Assembly: GCF_006538705.1 (NCBI RefSeq)
Contig: NZ_BJLP01000008.1
Location: 1 to 64,000 of the forward strand
Source: Cellulomonas uda
Lineage (GTDB): Bacteria > Actinomycetota > Actinomycetes > Actinomycetales > Cellulomonadaceae
DNA: 64,000 nt
Direction of reading: 5' to 3'
Shown: one piece after another, positions 42,300-52,315 of the stretch
Layout: the number at the start of each line of letters is the position of its first letter
Position numbering within the stretch: position 1 is the first letter of the stretch
Program-made: the position numbers and the translations under genes
Notes under the pieces: generated by a model
Told to the model about the DNA's origin: nothing
The model's input: the letters and a program-made list of their open reading frames with translations, nothing else
The model's database searches: none

Positions 42300-43400
42300 A
42301 TGTCGGTGGTCCGGATCGGTACACGAGCGTCGACGCTCGCGCGCACGCAGACGGGCCACGTGGCCGACGCGCTCACCCGCCTCGGCGGCTTCGAGGTCGA
42401 GACCGTGCACGTGCGCACCGAGGGCGACCGGCTCACCGGCAGCCTCGCGACCCTCGGCGGCACGGGCGTGTTCGTCACCGCGCTGCGGGACGCGCTGCTC
42501 GACGGCCGCTGCGACGTCGCGGTGCACTCCCTCAAGGACCTGCCCACCGCGCCCGCACCGGGCCTGACCATCGCCGCGGTCCCGCTGCGCGAGGACCCGC
42601 GGGACGTGCTGTGCGCGCGCGACGGCCTGCGGCTGCACGAGCTGCCCGCGGGCGCACGCGTCGGCACCGGGTCGCCGCGCCGCGCGGCACAGCTGCTCGC
42701 CGCACGGCCCGACCTCGAGGTCGTCGACATCCGCGGCAACGTCGACACGCGCCTGGGCCGGGTCGCGGGCTCGTCGTCGGGGCCCGGCGACCTCGACGCG
42801 GTGGTGCTCGCGCGGGCCGGCCTCGCCCGGCTCGGCCGGCTCGAGGCCGTCACCGAGGCGCTCGACCCGCACGTCATGCTCCCCGCGCCCGGGCAGGGCG
42901 CGCTCGCCGTCGAGGTGCGCAGCGCCGACCTCGACGACCCGCCCACGCCCGTGCTCGCCGCACTCGCGACCGCGCTCGCCGCGCTCGACCACCGGCCCAC
43001 GCGCCTCGCGGTCGCCGCCGAGCGCGCGCTGCTCGCGCGCCTCGAGGCGGGGTGCGCCGCACCGGTCGGCGCCCTCGCGCTCGTCGACGGGCCGCGCCTC
43101 GAGCTCGAGGCCGTGGTGGCCCGCACCGACGGCACCCGGCTCCTGCGGCACGGTCTGACGAGCACGGCCGTCGTCGTCCGGGAGGGTGCCGAGCCCGACG
43201 ACGAGCCGCACGAGGGCCCGCAGGACGCCCCGAACGACGGCGCACACGGCGGCACGCACAGCGGCCCGCACGACGAGCCGGCCGGGGCCGCCGAGGGCGG
43301 CCACCGTGAGCAGGACGCCGCCGCCGCCGGTGCGGAGCTCGCCGACCTGCTGCTCGAGAGGGGTGCCGCGGACCTCGCCCCCGTCGGCCCGCGCTCGTGA
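42300..43400 (+). CDS. hemC: Hydroxymethylbilane synthase
   Basis: 366 residues from ATG at 42300. The dipyrromethane cofactor Cys is in [12 protein letters not shown] (about residue 250), and the conserved [30 protein letters not shown] and [11 protein letters not shown] blocks are intact. It polymerises four porphobilinogen units. Near the C-terminus is a roughly 45-residue Asp/Glu/His/Pro/Gly-rich insertion that is not part of the fold. GTGA overlap with hemD. Confidence 0.94.
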   Translation: MSVVRIGTRASTLARTQTGHVADALTRLGGFEVETVHVRTEGDRLTGSLATLGGTGVFVTALRDALLDGRCDVAVHSLKDLPTAPAPGLTIAAVPLREDPRDVLCARDGLRLHELPAGARVGTGSPRRAAQLLAARPDLEVVDIRGNVDTRLGRVAGSSSGPGDLDAVVLARAGLARLGRLEAVTEALDPHVMLPAPGQGALAVEVRSADLDDPPTPVLAALATALAALDHRPTRLAVAAERALLARLEAGCAAPVGALALVDGPRLELEAVVARTDGTRLLRHGLTSTAVVVREGAEPDDEPHEGPQDAPNDGAHGGTHSGPHDEPAGAAEGGHREQDAAAAGAELADLLLERGAADLAPVGPRS

Positions 43401-44419
43401 CCGCGCCCGACGACGGGCGCGCGACGCCCGCCGCACCGCTCGCCACGCCGCTCGCCGGGTGGCGCGTGCTCGTGCCGCGCCCGACCGCCGGGCAGTCCGG
43501 TGCCGCGGTGGCGCTCGCCGCCGCCGGGGCCGAGCCGGTGCTCGTCCCCCTGATCGCGATCGAGCCGCCCGCCGACACCGGACGCGTCGACGACGCGCTG
43601 CTCGCGCTCGGCGCGGGCTGGTACCGCTGGCTCGTCGTGACGAGCGGTGCCGCCGTGCCCGTGCTCGACACCCGCGCCACCGCCACCGGACGGCCGCTGG
43701 CGACGCTCGTCGCGGACGGCGCGGTGCAGGTCGCCGCGGTCGGCCCGGGCACCGCCCGGGCGCTGCGCGACGCGGGCGTCGGCACGGACCTCACGCCGCG
43801 CGGGCCGTCGACCGGTGCGAACCTCGCTGCCCAGTGGCCACCGGCCCCCGGGCAGCGCGGGTGGACGGACCCGCACGACGGGTACCTGCAGCACGGGCCC
43901 CGGCACCACGCCCCGACCGCCGGCCACCCGTCCACCGCCGACCACCCCACCGACCACCCCACCGACCACCCCGCCGACGGCACCCGGCCCGCACGCGTCC
44001 TGTTCGCCCGCGGCGACCTCGCCGCGTCGACCGTCGCCGACGGCCTGCGGGCGCGCGGGTGGCAGGTCGACGAGGTCGTCGCGTACCGCACCGTCCCGGC
44101 CCCGCCCCCGCCGGAGGACGTGCGCGACGCGTGGCGGACGGGCGCGCTGCACGCCGCGCTGCTCACCTCCGCGAGCACGGTGCGCGCGCTCGTCGAGCAC
44201 CTCGGCCCGCCGCCGCCCGGCACGCTGCTCGTCGCGATCGGACCGACCACCGCCGCCGAGGTCCGCCGCCTCGGCCTGCCGCTCGCCGCGACCGCCGACG
44301 AGCAGACCATGGCCGGCCTCGTCGCCGCGCTCGTGGCCGCCGCTCACCCGTCGGACGGCCTCGTCGCCGCCCCGCCCGTCCGGGAGGATGGACGAACCGG
44401 ACACCAGGAGACACCGTGA
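43397..44419 (+). CDS. hemD: Uroporphyrinogen-III synthase
   Basis: 340 residues from GTG, longer than the usual 250-270. The two alternating alpha/beta domains are seen ([17 protein letters not shown]...; [35 protein letters not shown]). Between them is a His/Pro/Asp-rich linker with THPTDH/DHPTDHP repeats (about residues 165-195). It inverts ring D while closing hydroxymethylbilane to uroporphyrinogen III. The family is poorly conserved, but operon position makes the call safe. Confidence 0.9.
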   Translation: MTAPDDGRATPAAPLATPLAGWRVLVPRPTAGQSGAAVALAAAGAEPVLVPLIAIEPPADTGRVDDALLALGAGWYRWLVVTSGAAVPVLDTRATATGRPLATLVADGAVQVAAVGPGTARALRDAGVGTDLTPRGPSTGANLAAQWPPAPGQRGWTDPHDGYLQHGPRHHAPTAGHPSTADHPTDHPTDHPADGTRPARVLFARGDLAASTVADGLRARGWQVDEVVAYRTVPAPPPPEDVRDAWRTGALHAALLTSASTVRALVEHLGPPPPGTLLVAIGPTTAAEVRRLGLPLAATADEQTMAGLVAALVAAAHPSDGLVAAPPVREDGRTGHQETP

Positions 44420-45516
44420 CCACCGACCCCACCGAGCAGCCCACCCAGCAGCCCACCCACCAGCCCACCGAGCAGCCCACCCAGCAGCCGACCGGCCGAT
44501 CCACCGGGCAGCCCTCCGGCGCCGCCGTCGCCGGGCCCGGCCGCGTCCGGCCCCGCCGGCTGCGCGCGACGCCCGCCGTCCGCCGGCTCGTGCGCGAGGT
44601 CGACGTGCTGCCGCGCCACCTGGTGCTGCCGGTGTTCGTCCGCGAGGGGCTCGACGAACCCCGCCCGATCACGTCGATGCCGGGCGTCCAGCAGCACACG
44701 CTCGACTCGCTCAAGGACGCGCTCGCCCGGGCGGCCGACGCCCGTCTGGGTGGCGTCATGCTGTTCGCGGTGCCCGAGGTGCGCGACGCGGTCGGCAGCC
44801 GGGCGACCGACCCGGACGGCATCCTCAACCGCGCGATCGCGGTCGCGGCGGCGGAGGTGGGCGACGCGCTCGTCGTGCAGGCGGACCTGTGCCTCGACGA
44901 GTTCACCGACCACGGCCACTGCGGCGTGCTGACCCCGGACGGGCGCGTCGACAACGACGCGACGCTCGTGCGGTACGCGGACATGGCGCTCGCGCAGGCC
45001 GCCGCGGGGGCGCACCTCGTCGGGCTGTCCGGGATGATGGACGGCCAGGTCGCGGTCGTGCGCGACGCGCTCGACGCCGCCGGGTACGACGAGGTCGCCG
45101 TGCTCGCCTACGCGGCGAAGTACGCGAGCGCGTTCTACGGCCCCTTCCGTGACGCGGTCGAGTCGCAGCTCGTCGGCGACCGCCGGACCTACCAGATGGA
45201 CCCCGCGAACCGCCGCGAGGCGGCCCGCGAGGTGGCCATCGACGTGGCCGAGGGCGCCGACGTCGTCATGGTGAAGCCGGCGATGTCCTACCTCGACGTG
45301 CTGGCCGACGTCGCGGCGAGCAGCCCCGTACCGGTCGCGGCCTATGCCGTGTCCGGCGAGTACGCCATGATCGAGGCTGCCGCGGCGGCCGGGTGGATCG
45401 AGCGCGAACGGGCGATAGCCGAGTCCGTGCTCAGCATCCGCCGCGCGGGTGCCGATTCTGTCCTCACGTACCACGCGACGGAGCTGGCCGGATGGCTGGC
45501 GGAGGAGTACCGATGA
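44416..45516 (+). CDS. hemB: Porphobilinogen synthase (delta-aminolevulinate dehydratase)
   Basis: 366 residues from GTG at 44416 with CAGGAG upstream. Residues about 1-35 are an unusual Gln/Pro/Thr repeat ([16 protein letters not shown]). The catalytic Lys pair is in LAYAAKYAS and [11 protein letters not shown] (Lys287), and the metal-binding loop is [14 protein letters not shown] with two Cys. It condenses two ALA molecules to porphobilinogen. hemL follows with an ATGA overlap. Confidence 0.95.
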   Translation: MTTDPTEQPTQQPTHQPTEQPTQQPTGRSTGQPSGAAVAGPGRVRPRRLRATPAVRRLVREVDVLPRHLVLPVFVREGLDEPRPITSMPGVQQHTLDSLKDALARAADARLGGVMLFAVPEVRDAVGSRATDPDGILNRAIAVAAAEVGDALVVQADLCLDEFTDHGHCGVLTPDGRVDNDATLVRYADMALAQAAAGAHLVGLSGMMDGQVAVVRDALDAAGYDEVAVLAYAAKYASAFYGPFRDAVESQLVGDRRTYQMDPANRREAAREVAIDVAEGADVVMVKPAMSYLDVLADVAASSPVPVAAYAVSGEYAMIEAAAAAGWIERERAIAESVLSIRRAGADSVLTYHATELAGWLAEEYR

Positions 45517-46835
45517 GCCCGACGAACGCCGAGGTGTTCGCGCATGCGCAGGCCGTGATCCCGGGAGGGGTCAGCTCGCCTGTGCGTGCGTACGGGTCGG
45601 TCGGCGGCACGCCGCCGTTCGTCGCGTCGGCCCGCGGCGCGTACGTCACCGACGTCGAGGGCCGCCAGTACGTGGACCTCGTCGGGTCGTGGGGGCCGGC
45701 GCTGCTCGGCCACGCGCACCCCGAGGTCGTCGCCGCCGTGCAGGAGGCCGCCGCACGCGGCCTGAGCTTCGGGGCGCCGACGACGACCGAGGTCGAGCTC
45801 GTCGACGCCATCCGCTACCGCGTGCCGGCCGCCGAGCTGGTCCGCCTCGTCTCGACCGGCACCGAGGCGACCATGACCGCGCTGCGGCTCGCGCGCGGCT
45901 ACACCGGGCGCGACCTCGTCGTGAAGTTCGCGGGCTGCTACCACGGGCACGTCGACGCGCTGCTCGCGCAGGCCGGCTCCGGCGTCGCGACGCTCGCGCT
46001 GCCCGGGTCCGCGGGCGTCTCGTCGGCCGTCGCGGCCGAGACGATCGTGCTGCCCTACAACGACGTCGACGCGGTGCGTGACGCGTTCGCCCAGCACGGG
46101 CCCCGCATCGCGGCCGTCATCACCGAGGCCGCGCCCGCCAACATGGGCGTCGTGCCGCCCGCGCCCGGCTTCAACGCCGAGCTGCGCGCGCTCACGCACG
46201 AGCACGGCGCCCTGCTGGTCCAGGACGAGGTGCTCACCGGCTTCCGCGTCGGCTACTCCGGCTGGTGGGGGCTCGAGGGCCTGCGCGAGGGGTGGTCGCC
46301 CGACCTGTTCACGTTCGGCAAGGTCGTCGGCGGCGGGCTGCCCGTCGCCGCGGTCGGCGGCCGGCGCGACGTCATGCGTCAGCTCGCGCCGCTCGGGCCC
46401 GTCTACCAGGCCGGCACGCTGTCCGGGAACCCCGTCGCGACCGCCGCGGGACTCGCGACGCTGCGGCTCGCCGACGCCGACGTCTACCGTCACCTCGACG
46501 AGACCGCCGCGCGCCTGCGCGAGTCCGTGACCAAGGCCCTCGCGAACGCCGGCGTGCCGCACGCGCTGCAGTGGGCGGGCTCGCTGTTCTCCGTCGCGTT
46601 CGGCGACGACGTCGCCGAGCACGGCGTGCGCGACTACGCCGACGTGCAGGGCTCCGAGCACTGGCGGTACGCCCCGTTCTTCCACGCGCTGCTCGACGCG
46701 GGCGTCAGCGCGCCGCCGTCCGCGTTCGAGGCGTGGTTCGTCTCGGCCGCGCACGACGACGAGGCGCTCGCGCGCATCGAGAACGCGCTGCCGGCCGCCG
46801 CGCAGGCCGCCGCCGAGGCGACGCCGCCCGCCTGA
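45513..46835 (+). CDS. hemL: Glutamate-1-semialdehyde 2,1-aminomutase
   Basis: 440 residues from ATG at 45513. It is a class III PLP enzyme. [21 protein letters not shown] is the N-terminal signature, [20 protein letters not shown] and the aldimine Lys in [18 protein letters not shown] (about residue 272) are clear. It makes 5-aminolevulinate. It completes the hemC-D-B-L operon; all four genes overlap by 4 bases. Confidence 0.95.
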   Translation: MSPTNAEVFAHAQAVIPGGVSSPVRAYGSVGGTPPFVASARGAYVTDVEGRQYVDLVGSWGPALLGHAHPEVVAAVQEAAARGLSFGAPTTTEVELVDAIRYRVPAAELVRLVSTGTEATMTALRLARGYTGRDLVVKFAGCYHGHVDALLAQAGSGVATLALPGSAGVSSAVAAETIVLPYNDVDAVRDAFAQHGPRIAAVITEAAPANMGVVPPAPGFNAELRALTHEHGALLVQDEVLTGFRVGYSGWWGLEGLREGWSPDLFTFGKVVGGGLPVAAVGGRRDVMRQLAPLGPVYQAGTLSGNPVATAAGLATLRLADADVYRHLDETAARLRESVTKALANAGVPHALQWAGSLFSVAFGDDVAEHGVRDYADVQGSEHWRYAPFFHALLDAGVSAPPSAFEAWFVSAAHDDEALARIENALPAAAQAAAEATPPA

Positions 46836-46930
46836 CCACCCCGTCCGCCGCTGGGCGCTCGGCCCGGCGGGCGACCACCCGGCGGGCGCTTCACCCGGCC
46901 GGCGGTCCGCTCGGCCGGCGGTCCGCTCGG

Positions 46931-48094
46931 TCAGCCCAGGAGGCGGCCGCGAGGGGCGAGGGCGCCGTGCTCGTCGAGACGAGGTGGAGCATCGGGCGTG
47001 CCCTTGCCCTCCGGGGGTGTCTGGTCCTCCGGGGGTGCCTGGTCGTCAGGGGTGAGCAGGTCGCGGGCGAAGGGGATCGTGCGCTCGAACCAGCGGCCGT
47101 CGGCCAGGTCGTAGGCGAGCCGACCGGCCGCGGCGGCGCGCTGGTCGGCGACGACGAACGGTGCCTGCGTGAGCGTCTCGTCCGCGAACGCGCGGCCGGG
47201 GTGCGCGCTGAGCGCAAGGCCCAGCCGGGCGTGCGGCAGCTCGAGCTCCCACCAGGTCGTGCCGGTGGGTCGGTGCTCGTGCACGCGCAGGCCGGTCGCA
47301 TGCCGCACGAGCGGCTCGAGCACGCGCAGGCGCCACGCGCCGTCGAGGCGGAACGCGTCGCCGGCCGGTGCGGTCAGGGTGCGCAGACCGTCGCGCGCGG
47401 GCAGCAGCCAGGCCGTCCCGCCGGCGGGCACGCCGCGCACGAACGCGCGGGCATGCCGTGCGGACAGCCGCGCGCGGGGCTGCATGGTCGACGCGAGCAC
47501 GGGCAGCGCGGTGAGCGAGCGGACCCACCGATCGGCCAGGACCACGCGGCGTTCCTGCACGCGTCCGACGAACGAGCGCTCCTCGAGCCCTGCGGCGCTC
47601 GCGCTCACGCGCAGCGGCTCGCGCGGGAGCAGGCCGGCGAGCAGCTCACGGACGCGGGGACCGAGGTCGACCGTCGTCGTGCCCGGCGCACGCGGCGTGA
47701 CGTCGAGCCCGGCGGGCAGCAGGTCGAGGCGCGCGGCGACGCCCCCGCACGCGGCGAGGCTCTCGAACCGCACGAGCCCGTCGCCGGTGGTCAGGAACGG
47801 GTCGGCGTGCTCGACGAGGTCGGCGAGGTCGCCGTGGGCGGTGCGGTCGTCGCGCGGGTTCCGCCCGGCGCCGGTGTGCACGCCCGGGCCCGGCGGTGCG
47901 GCGGGCTCGTCGAAGCGGGACGCGGCGACACGGGCGACGAGCAGGAGGGCGGCGGCGACGACGTCGGCGCGCTGCGCGGAGCCGTCGACGAAGGTGCGGC
48001 GCTCGCCGGTCGCGAGCCCGAGGTGCGCGCCGGTGCGGTCGACACGGAGGCCGGAACGCCCCGCGTACCGGAAGGCGACCTCCACCGCTTCCAC
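46931..48094 (-). CDS. SWIM-zinc-finger-family-like protein without a visible SWIM motif
   Basis: 387 residues from GTG at 48094 (a second GTG lies three codons in). The order ALLLVARVAASRF, GLVRFESLAACGGVAARLDLLPAGLD and TTTVDLGPRVRELL resembles the N-terminal region of actinobacterial SWIM zinc-finger family proteins. However, the CxCxnCxH zinc motif is not present; the only Cys is in ACGG. The C-terminus ends in a Pro/Asp-rich tail with a PPEDQTPPEG repeat. Function is unknown. A hairpin separates it from the upstream exporter gene. Confidence 0.55.
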   Translation of the reverse strand: MEAVEVAFRYAGRSGLRVDRTGAHLGLATGERRTFVDGSAQRADVVAAALLLVARVAASRFDEPAAPPGPGVHTGAGRNPRDDRTAHGDLADLVEHADPFLTTGDGLVRFESLAACGGVAARLDLLPAGLDVTPRAPGTTTVDLGPRVRELLAGLLPREPLRVSASAAGLEERSFVGRVQERRVVLADRWVRSLTALPVLASTMQPRARLSARHARAFVRGVPAGGTAWLLPARDGLRTLTAPAGDAFRLDGAWRLRVLEPLVRHATGLRVHEHRPTGTTWWELELPHARLGLALSAHPGRAFADETLTQAPFVVADQRAAAAGRLAYDLADGRWFERTIPFARDLLTPDDQAPPEDQTPPEGKGTPDAPPRLDEHGALAPRGRLLG

Positions 48095-48178
48095 ACGGGT
48101 GTTCTCGGCACCCCGAAGGTCACAGTTGAGTCACGGCCCGGGTAGTTCCCCCGGTGAGCGCGCCGGTCAGGGCGAGAC

Positions 48179-48217
48179 GGGTGGAGAAACGCTCGCCAGG
48201 TGAGCGGAACTCCACCC
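48179..48217. terminator. Two-tier hairpin between the TauE gene and the SWIM-like gene
   Basis: Outer GGGTGGAG (48179-48186) pairs with CTCCACCC (48210-48217). Inner CGCTC (48190-48194) pairs with GAGCG (48202-48206), with symmetric 3-nt internal loops. It lies 69 bases past the TauE stop on the minus strand: a terminator for it, or an operator for the next gene. Confidence 0.55.
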
Positions 48218-48285
48218 ATACCGCGCTGCGGCGCACGGCCGCGGGCCGCGACGAGCGCGGGCGCGGGGGCGGGGGACGGGGAGGG

Positions 48286-49212
48286 TCAGGCCTCGACGAG
48301 CTCGGGGGCCGGGGTGGGCTCGGTCGCGGCGGCGCGCTCGGCCGCGCGCTCGGCGCGGTAGGCGCGCACGGACCACGCGACCGCGGCGGCCCAGACCACG
48401 CCGATCGCACCGAGCACCCACGCCTGCGCGGGGGTACCGCCGAGGCCGACGAGGTCGGAGCGCAGGATCGTGCGGGTGTTGGTCAGGACGATCATGCCGC
48501 CGACGGCCGACCCGAGCAGCCGCGGCGGGATGATCCGCACGAGCCAGGCGGCGATGGGCGCGGCGATCAGCCCGCCGACGAGCAGCGCGAGCACCCAGCG
48601 CACGTCGATGCCCTGCGAGCCGAGCGAGAACAGGAAGCCGAGCGAGGCGGCGAGCGCCACGAGGAACTCGGACGTGTCGATCGAGCCGATGACCTTGCGC
48701 GGCTCCATGCGCCCGGACGCGAGCAGCGCGGGCGTGCCGACCGGTCCCCAGCCGCCGCCGCCGGTGGCGTCGACGAAGCCCGCGAACAGGCCGAGCGGTG
48801 CGAGGAACCGCTTGCGCACGGGCTGGCCGAGCCGGTCCTTGCGCAGCCCCTTGAACGTGAAGCGCACCAGGATGTAGGTGCCGAGCGCGAGCAGGATGCC
48901 CGACATCACGGGGGCGGCCTGGTCGGTCGCGACCCGGGACAGGACGGTCGCGCCGAGGAACGCGCCGATCGCGCCGGGGATGCCGACGCGCCGCACGACC
49001 TTCCAGTCGACGTTGCCGAACTTCCAGTGCGAGACGCCCGACGCGAGCGTGGTGCCGATCTCGGCGAGGTGCACGGTGGCGGACGCCGCGGCGGGGTTGG
49101 TGCCGATCGCGAGCAGGAGCGTGCTGGAGGTGACGCCGTACGCCATGCCGAGCGAGCCGTCGACGAGCTGCGCCGCGAGGCCGACGACGGCCAGGAGCAG
49201 GAGCTGCGGCAT
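48286..49212 (-). CDS. TauE/SafE-family sulfite/anion exporter
   Basis: 308 residues from ATG at 49212. Eight hydrophobic helices in two repeats. The first has LVDGSLGMAYGVTSSTLLLAIG and the second GFVDATGGGGWGPVGTPALLASG, both with the glycine-rich TauE motif. The C-terminus is a basic/Ala tail. Family members move sulfite, sulfoacetate or other organosulfur anions out of the cell. It lies next to two Rrf2 regulators and a sulfate importer, and its promoter carries the same motif as theirs, so it is probably the sulfur-overflow valve of the regulon. Confidence 0.87.
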   Translation of the reverse strand: MPQLLLLAVVGLAAQLVDGSLGMAYGVTSSTLLLAIGTNPAAASATVHLAEIGTTLASGVSHWKFGNVDWKVVRRVGIPGAIGAFLGATVLSRVATDQAAPVMSGILLALGTYILVRFTFKGLRKDRLGQPVRKRFLAPLGLFAGFVDATGGGGWGPVGTPALLASGRMEPRKVIGSIDTSEFLVALAASLGFLFSLGSQGIDVRWVLALLVGGLIAAPIAAWLVRIIPPRLLGSAVGGMIVLTNTRTILRSDLVGLGGTPAQAWVLGAIGVVWAAAVAWSVRAYRAERAAERAAATEPTPAPELVEA

Positions 49213-49261
49213 GAGCGGGGTCCTTCGGGGCGATGGGCGACGAGGCGGGTGGAACCGACAT

Positions 49262-49292
49262 CTCGATAATCCCGACCCGGGAACTCGATATT
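49262..49292 (-). promoter_or_regulatory. Repeated CTCGATAWT sites upstream of the TauE gene
   Basis: CTCGATAAT (49262-49270) and CTCGATATT (49284-49292), 22 bp apart (two helical turns), 50-80 bases upstream of the start. Related CTCGGAAT/CTCCGATAT sites precede the sulfate-binding gene at 54268-54320. Likely Rrf2 operators. Confidence 0.5.
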
Positions 49293-49361
49293 CAAGACCC
49301 GTCCATCATGCAAGACGCGCGCCGTCGCACGCCCGCGGCACGCCCGCGCACGCGTCTCAGG

Positions 49362-49820
49362 TCAGGGGTTCTCCCACGCGTCGGCGCGGCCGAGCATCTC
49401 CCGCACCGGCGCCGGGAGGTCGCCCGCGACGAGCGCCGCGATCGTCACCTCGTCGAGCACGTCCCGCACCGCGACCCGCAGCGCGACCCACACGTCCAGC
49501 AGCGCCGCCGCCGACCCCTCGTACGTCAGCGACGGCGGACGCTCGTCGCGCACCGTGACGAGCGGCCCCTCGGCGGCGCGCATGACGTCCGCGAGCGTGA
49601 TCTGGTCGGCGGGCCGCGCGAGCCGGTACCCGCCCGAGCGCCCGCGGACGCTCACCACCACGCCGCCGCGGCGCAGGTCGCCCAGGATCCGCTCGAGGAA
49701 GCTCGTCGGCAGCCCCTGACCCGCCGCGAGGGTCTCGACCGCGACCGGGTGCCCCTGCGGGCTCGCCGCCAGCTCCGCGCACGCGCGCACCGCATAGTCC
49801 GCCTTCGCCGAGACCCGCAT
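49362..49820 (-). CDS. Rrf2-family transcriptional regulator
   Basis: 152 residues from ATG at 49820. N-terminal winged helix: MRVSAKADYAVRACAELA, LPTSFLERILGDLRRGGVVVSVRGRSGGYRLAR (about residues 38-72). The three Cys that hold the Fe-S cluster in IscR are absent (only one Cys, near residue 13), so it is a CymR-like sensor and not an Fe-S one. It is the distal gene of the sulfate ABC operon, 65 bases after the second Rrf2 gene. In other bacteria CymR senses cysteine synthase/O-acetylserine; that is an inference here. Confidence 0.85.
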   Translation of the reverse strand: MRVSAKADYAVRACAELAASPQGHPVAVETLAAGQGLPTSFLERILGDLRRGGVVVSVRGRSGGYRLARPADQITLADVMRAAEGPLVTVRDERPPSLTYEGSAAALLDVWVALRVAVRDVLDEVTIAALVAGDLPAPVREMLGRADAWENP

Positions 49821-49885
49821 GGGCCCATTGTGCCGTCCGCGGGTCCCGGGCCCGCACGCCGCCGCGCCCGGCCCCACCTGCGCGG

Positions 49886-50323
49886 TCAGCCCGCGGCGCC
49901 CTCGCGGACGTCGAGCACCGGGCCCGCGAGCAGGTCCGCGAGCGTCACGTGGTCGAGCACGCCATGCAGCGTCTCGTCGATCGCGCCCCACAGGGTGGGC
50001 AGGTGCTGCGCGACGCCGCGGTACTCGAGGCGGTCGGGCGGGGCTGCGCGCACGGTGACGAACGGCCCCTCCAACGCCGCGACGACGGGTCCGACGAGCA
50101 CCTCGTCGGCCGGCCGCGCGAGGTGGAACCCGCCCCGCGCACCGCGCTTGGAGACGACGTACCCGAGCTTGCGCAGCTCGGTGAGGATCTGCTCGGCGTA
50201 CTCACGCGGCAGGTCCTGCTCGGTCGACAGCGCCTCGGCCGTCACCAGGTCCGGCGCGCGCTCGGCGAGCAGCAGGAGCGCGCGGACGGCGTAGTCGACC
50301 TTCGCGGAGATGTGCACGGGCAT
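49886..50323 (-). CDS. Second Rrf2-family transcriptional regulator
   Basis: 145 residues from ATG at 50323, 4 bases after the cysA stop. It has the same plan (HISAKVDYAVRALLLLAERAPDLV, LPREYAEQILTELRKLGYVVSKRGARGGFHLAR). It has no Cys at all, so it cannot bind an Fe-S cluster. The pair shares the GPFVTVR/GPLVTVR block and about one third identity by eye, so they are probably an old tandem duplication and could form a heterodimer. Confidence 0.87.
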   Translation of the reverse strand: MPVHISAKVDYAVRALLLLAERAPDLVTAEALSTEQDLPREYAEQILTELRKLGYVVSKRGARGGFHLARPADEVLVGPVVAALEGPFVTVRAAPPDRLEYRGVAQHLPTLWGAIDETLHGVLDHVTLADLLAGPVLDVREGAAG

Positions 50324-50327
50324 CGCG

Positions 50328-51410
50328 TCAGGCCGGCACCCGGTCGGGACACCCGGCGGCGGGGCCGGCGACGGGGCCGGAGGCGTCCGCGGGCAGCCCG
50401 GCGGCGGGGAACGGGGTGTCGACGAGCGGGCGCAGCCACACGGTGCGGCCCTCGACGAGCCCGAGCTCGGTGACCTGCGCGCGCGTCAGCTGCACCCACG
50501 GCGTCGAGCCGTCGTCGGCCCGCGTCTCGGCGCGCACCTCGTACCCGACACGCAGCAGCCTGGTGACCTCGACCCGCACGGCCCCGGCGCGGTCGTCGGT
50601 GAGGACCTCGATGTCGTGCGGTCGCACGAGCGCGCCGCCGAGCCGGGTCACCGGGCCGAGGAACGACATGACGAACGGGTTCGCCGGGTGGTCGTAGAGC
50701 TCGCCGGGTGTGCCGACCTGCTCGATGCGACCGTCGTTGATGACGACGATCTCGTCGGCGACCTCGAGCGCCTCCTCCTGGTCGTGCGTGACGAACAGGG
50801 TGGTCACGTGCACCTCGTCGTGCAGGCGCCGCAGCCAGTCGCGCAGCTCCTTGCGGACCTGCGCGTCGAGCGCGCCGAACGGCTCGTCGAGCAGCAGCAC
50901 CTCGGGCTGCACGGCGAGCGCGCGGGCCAGTGCCATGCGCTGGCGCTGGCCGCCCGAGAGCTGGGACGGCAGCCGGTCGGCGAGGTGCTCGAGGTGCACG
51001 AGCTCGAGCAGCTCGGCGACGCGGTCGCGCACCTCGGCCTTGGGGCGCTTGCGGATCTCGAGCCCGAACGCGACGTTGCGCGCCGTCGTCAGGTGCGTGA
51101 ACGCCGCGTAGTGCTGGAACACGAAGCCGACGGACCGGCGCTGCGGCGGCAGGAACGTCGCGTCGCGCCCGCCGATCTCCACGCTCCCGGAGTCCGGGTG
51201 GTCGAGGCCGGCGATGATCCGCAGGAGCGTGGACTTGCCGCCGCCCGACGGGCCGAGCAGTGCGGTCAGCCCACCGGGCCGCACCTCGAGGTCGACGTCC
51301 TCGAGCGCGACGAAGTCGCCGAACCGGCGGTGCACGCCGCGCACGACGATGCCGGACGGGCCGCCCGCGAGCGCGTCGGGGCGGTGCGCGGGGGTGGTCG
51401 TGCGGCTCAT
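50328..51410 (-). CDS. cysA: Sulfate/thiosulfate ABC transporter ATPase
   Basis: 360 residues from ATG at 51410 (ATGA overlap with cysW). Walker [19 protein letters not shown], signature [15 protein letters not shown], Walker [15 protein letters not shown], and the H-loop [15 protein letters not shown] are all intact. The C-terminal regulatory domain (about residues 240-330) is of the TOBE/CysA type. The far end is a short Ala/Pro tail. It powers uptake through CysT/CysW. Confidence 0.93.
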   Translation of the reverse strand: MSRTTTPAHRPDALAGGPSGIVVRGVHRRFGDFVALEDVDLEVRPGGLTALLGPSGGGKSTLLRIIAGLDHPDSGSVEIGGRDATFLPPQRRSVGFVFQHYAAFTHLTTARNVAFGLEIRKRPKAEVRDRVAELLELVHLEHLADRLPSQLSGGQRQRMALARALAVQPEVLLLDEPFGALDAQVRKELRDWLRRLHDEVHVTTLFVTHDQEEALEVADEIVVINDGRIEQVGTPGELYDHPANPFVMSFLGPVTRLGGALVRPHDIEVLTDDRAGAVRVEVTRLLRVGYEVRAETRADDGSTPWVQLTRAQVTELGLVEGRTVWLRPLVDTPFPAAGLPADASGPVAGPAAGCPDRVPA

Positions 51411-52315
51411 GCCTTGTCCTCCTCGGGCCGCAGCGCGGCGATGACGACGATCAGCACGACGGCGACCGTCATGAGCACGAACGCGGCGGCGAACGCCTGC
51501 CGCTGCGCGTCGGCCCCGAACTCCTGGTACGAGTCGTTGACGTAGAGCGTGAGCGTCTGGGACTCGCCCGCGACGGACCCGGACACGACGCGCACCGCGC
51601 CGAACTCGCCGAGCGAGCGCGCGAGGCTCAGCGCGACGCCGTACGCGAGCGCCCACCGGATCGTCGGGAGCGTGATGCGCCAGAACCGCTGCCACGCGTT
51701 CGCGCCGAGGGACTGCGCGGCCTGCTCCTGCTCGATGCCGGCCTCCTCGAGGGTCGGCACGACCTCGCGGAGCACGAGGGGCAGCGAGACGAGCACGGTC
51801 GCGAGCACCATCCCCGGCACCGAGAAGATCACGCGGATCCCGGCGTCCTCGAGCGCTCCGCCGAACCAGCCGTACGTGCCGTAGACGAGGATCAGCGCGA
51901 CGCCGACGACGATCGGCGAGATCGACACCGGCAGGTCGATGACAGCCGACAGGAACCGCCGGCCCCAGAACCGGTAGCGCACGAGCAGGTAGCCCATCCC
52001 GACGCCGAACACGGTGTTGAGCGCGACGGCGACGCCCGCGACGACGGCGGTGAGCCGCAGCGCGGCGAGGAAGTCCTCGGACGTCAGCACGTCCAGCACG
52101 GGCGCGACGCCGTCGGCGAACGTGTGCTGCACGACGGACGCGACGGGCAGCGCGACGAGCGCGAGCACGTAGCCGACCGCGACGAGCCGCAGCAGCCAGG
52201 CGGTGCGCGTGGTGCGGCGCCGGGCGCGGCGCACGCGCGGGTCGACCGGGGGCCGGGCGGCGGGACGCGAGGCCGCTGCCGGGGCGGACGGGTCCGGCGT
52301 CAGGACGTCAGCCAC
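51407..52315 (-). CDS. cysW: Sulfate ABC transporter permease CysW
   Basis: 302 residues from GTG at 52315. Six membrane helices follow a basic Ala/Pro N-terminus (residues 1-38). The EAA loop is [24 protein letters not shown] (about residues 195-218), the contact with Cys[34 protein letters not shown] is the family block. The start overlaps the cysT end by 8 bases. Confidence 0.92.
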   Translation of the reverse strand: MADVLTPDPSAPAAASRPAARPPVDPRVRRARRRTTRTAWLLRLVAVGYVLALVALPVASVVQHTFADGVAPVLDVLTSEDFLAALRLTAVVAGVAVALNTVFGVGMGYLLVRYRFWGRRFLSAVIDLPVSISPIVVGVALILVYGTYGWFGGALEDAGIRVIFSVPGMVLATVLVSLPLVLREVVPTLEEAGIEQEQAAQSLGANAWQRFWRITLPTIRWALAYGVALSLARSLGEFGAVRVVSGSVAGESQTLTLYVNDSYQEFGADAQRQAFAAAFVLMTVAVVLIVVIAALRPEEDKA

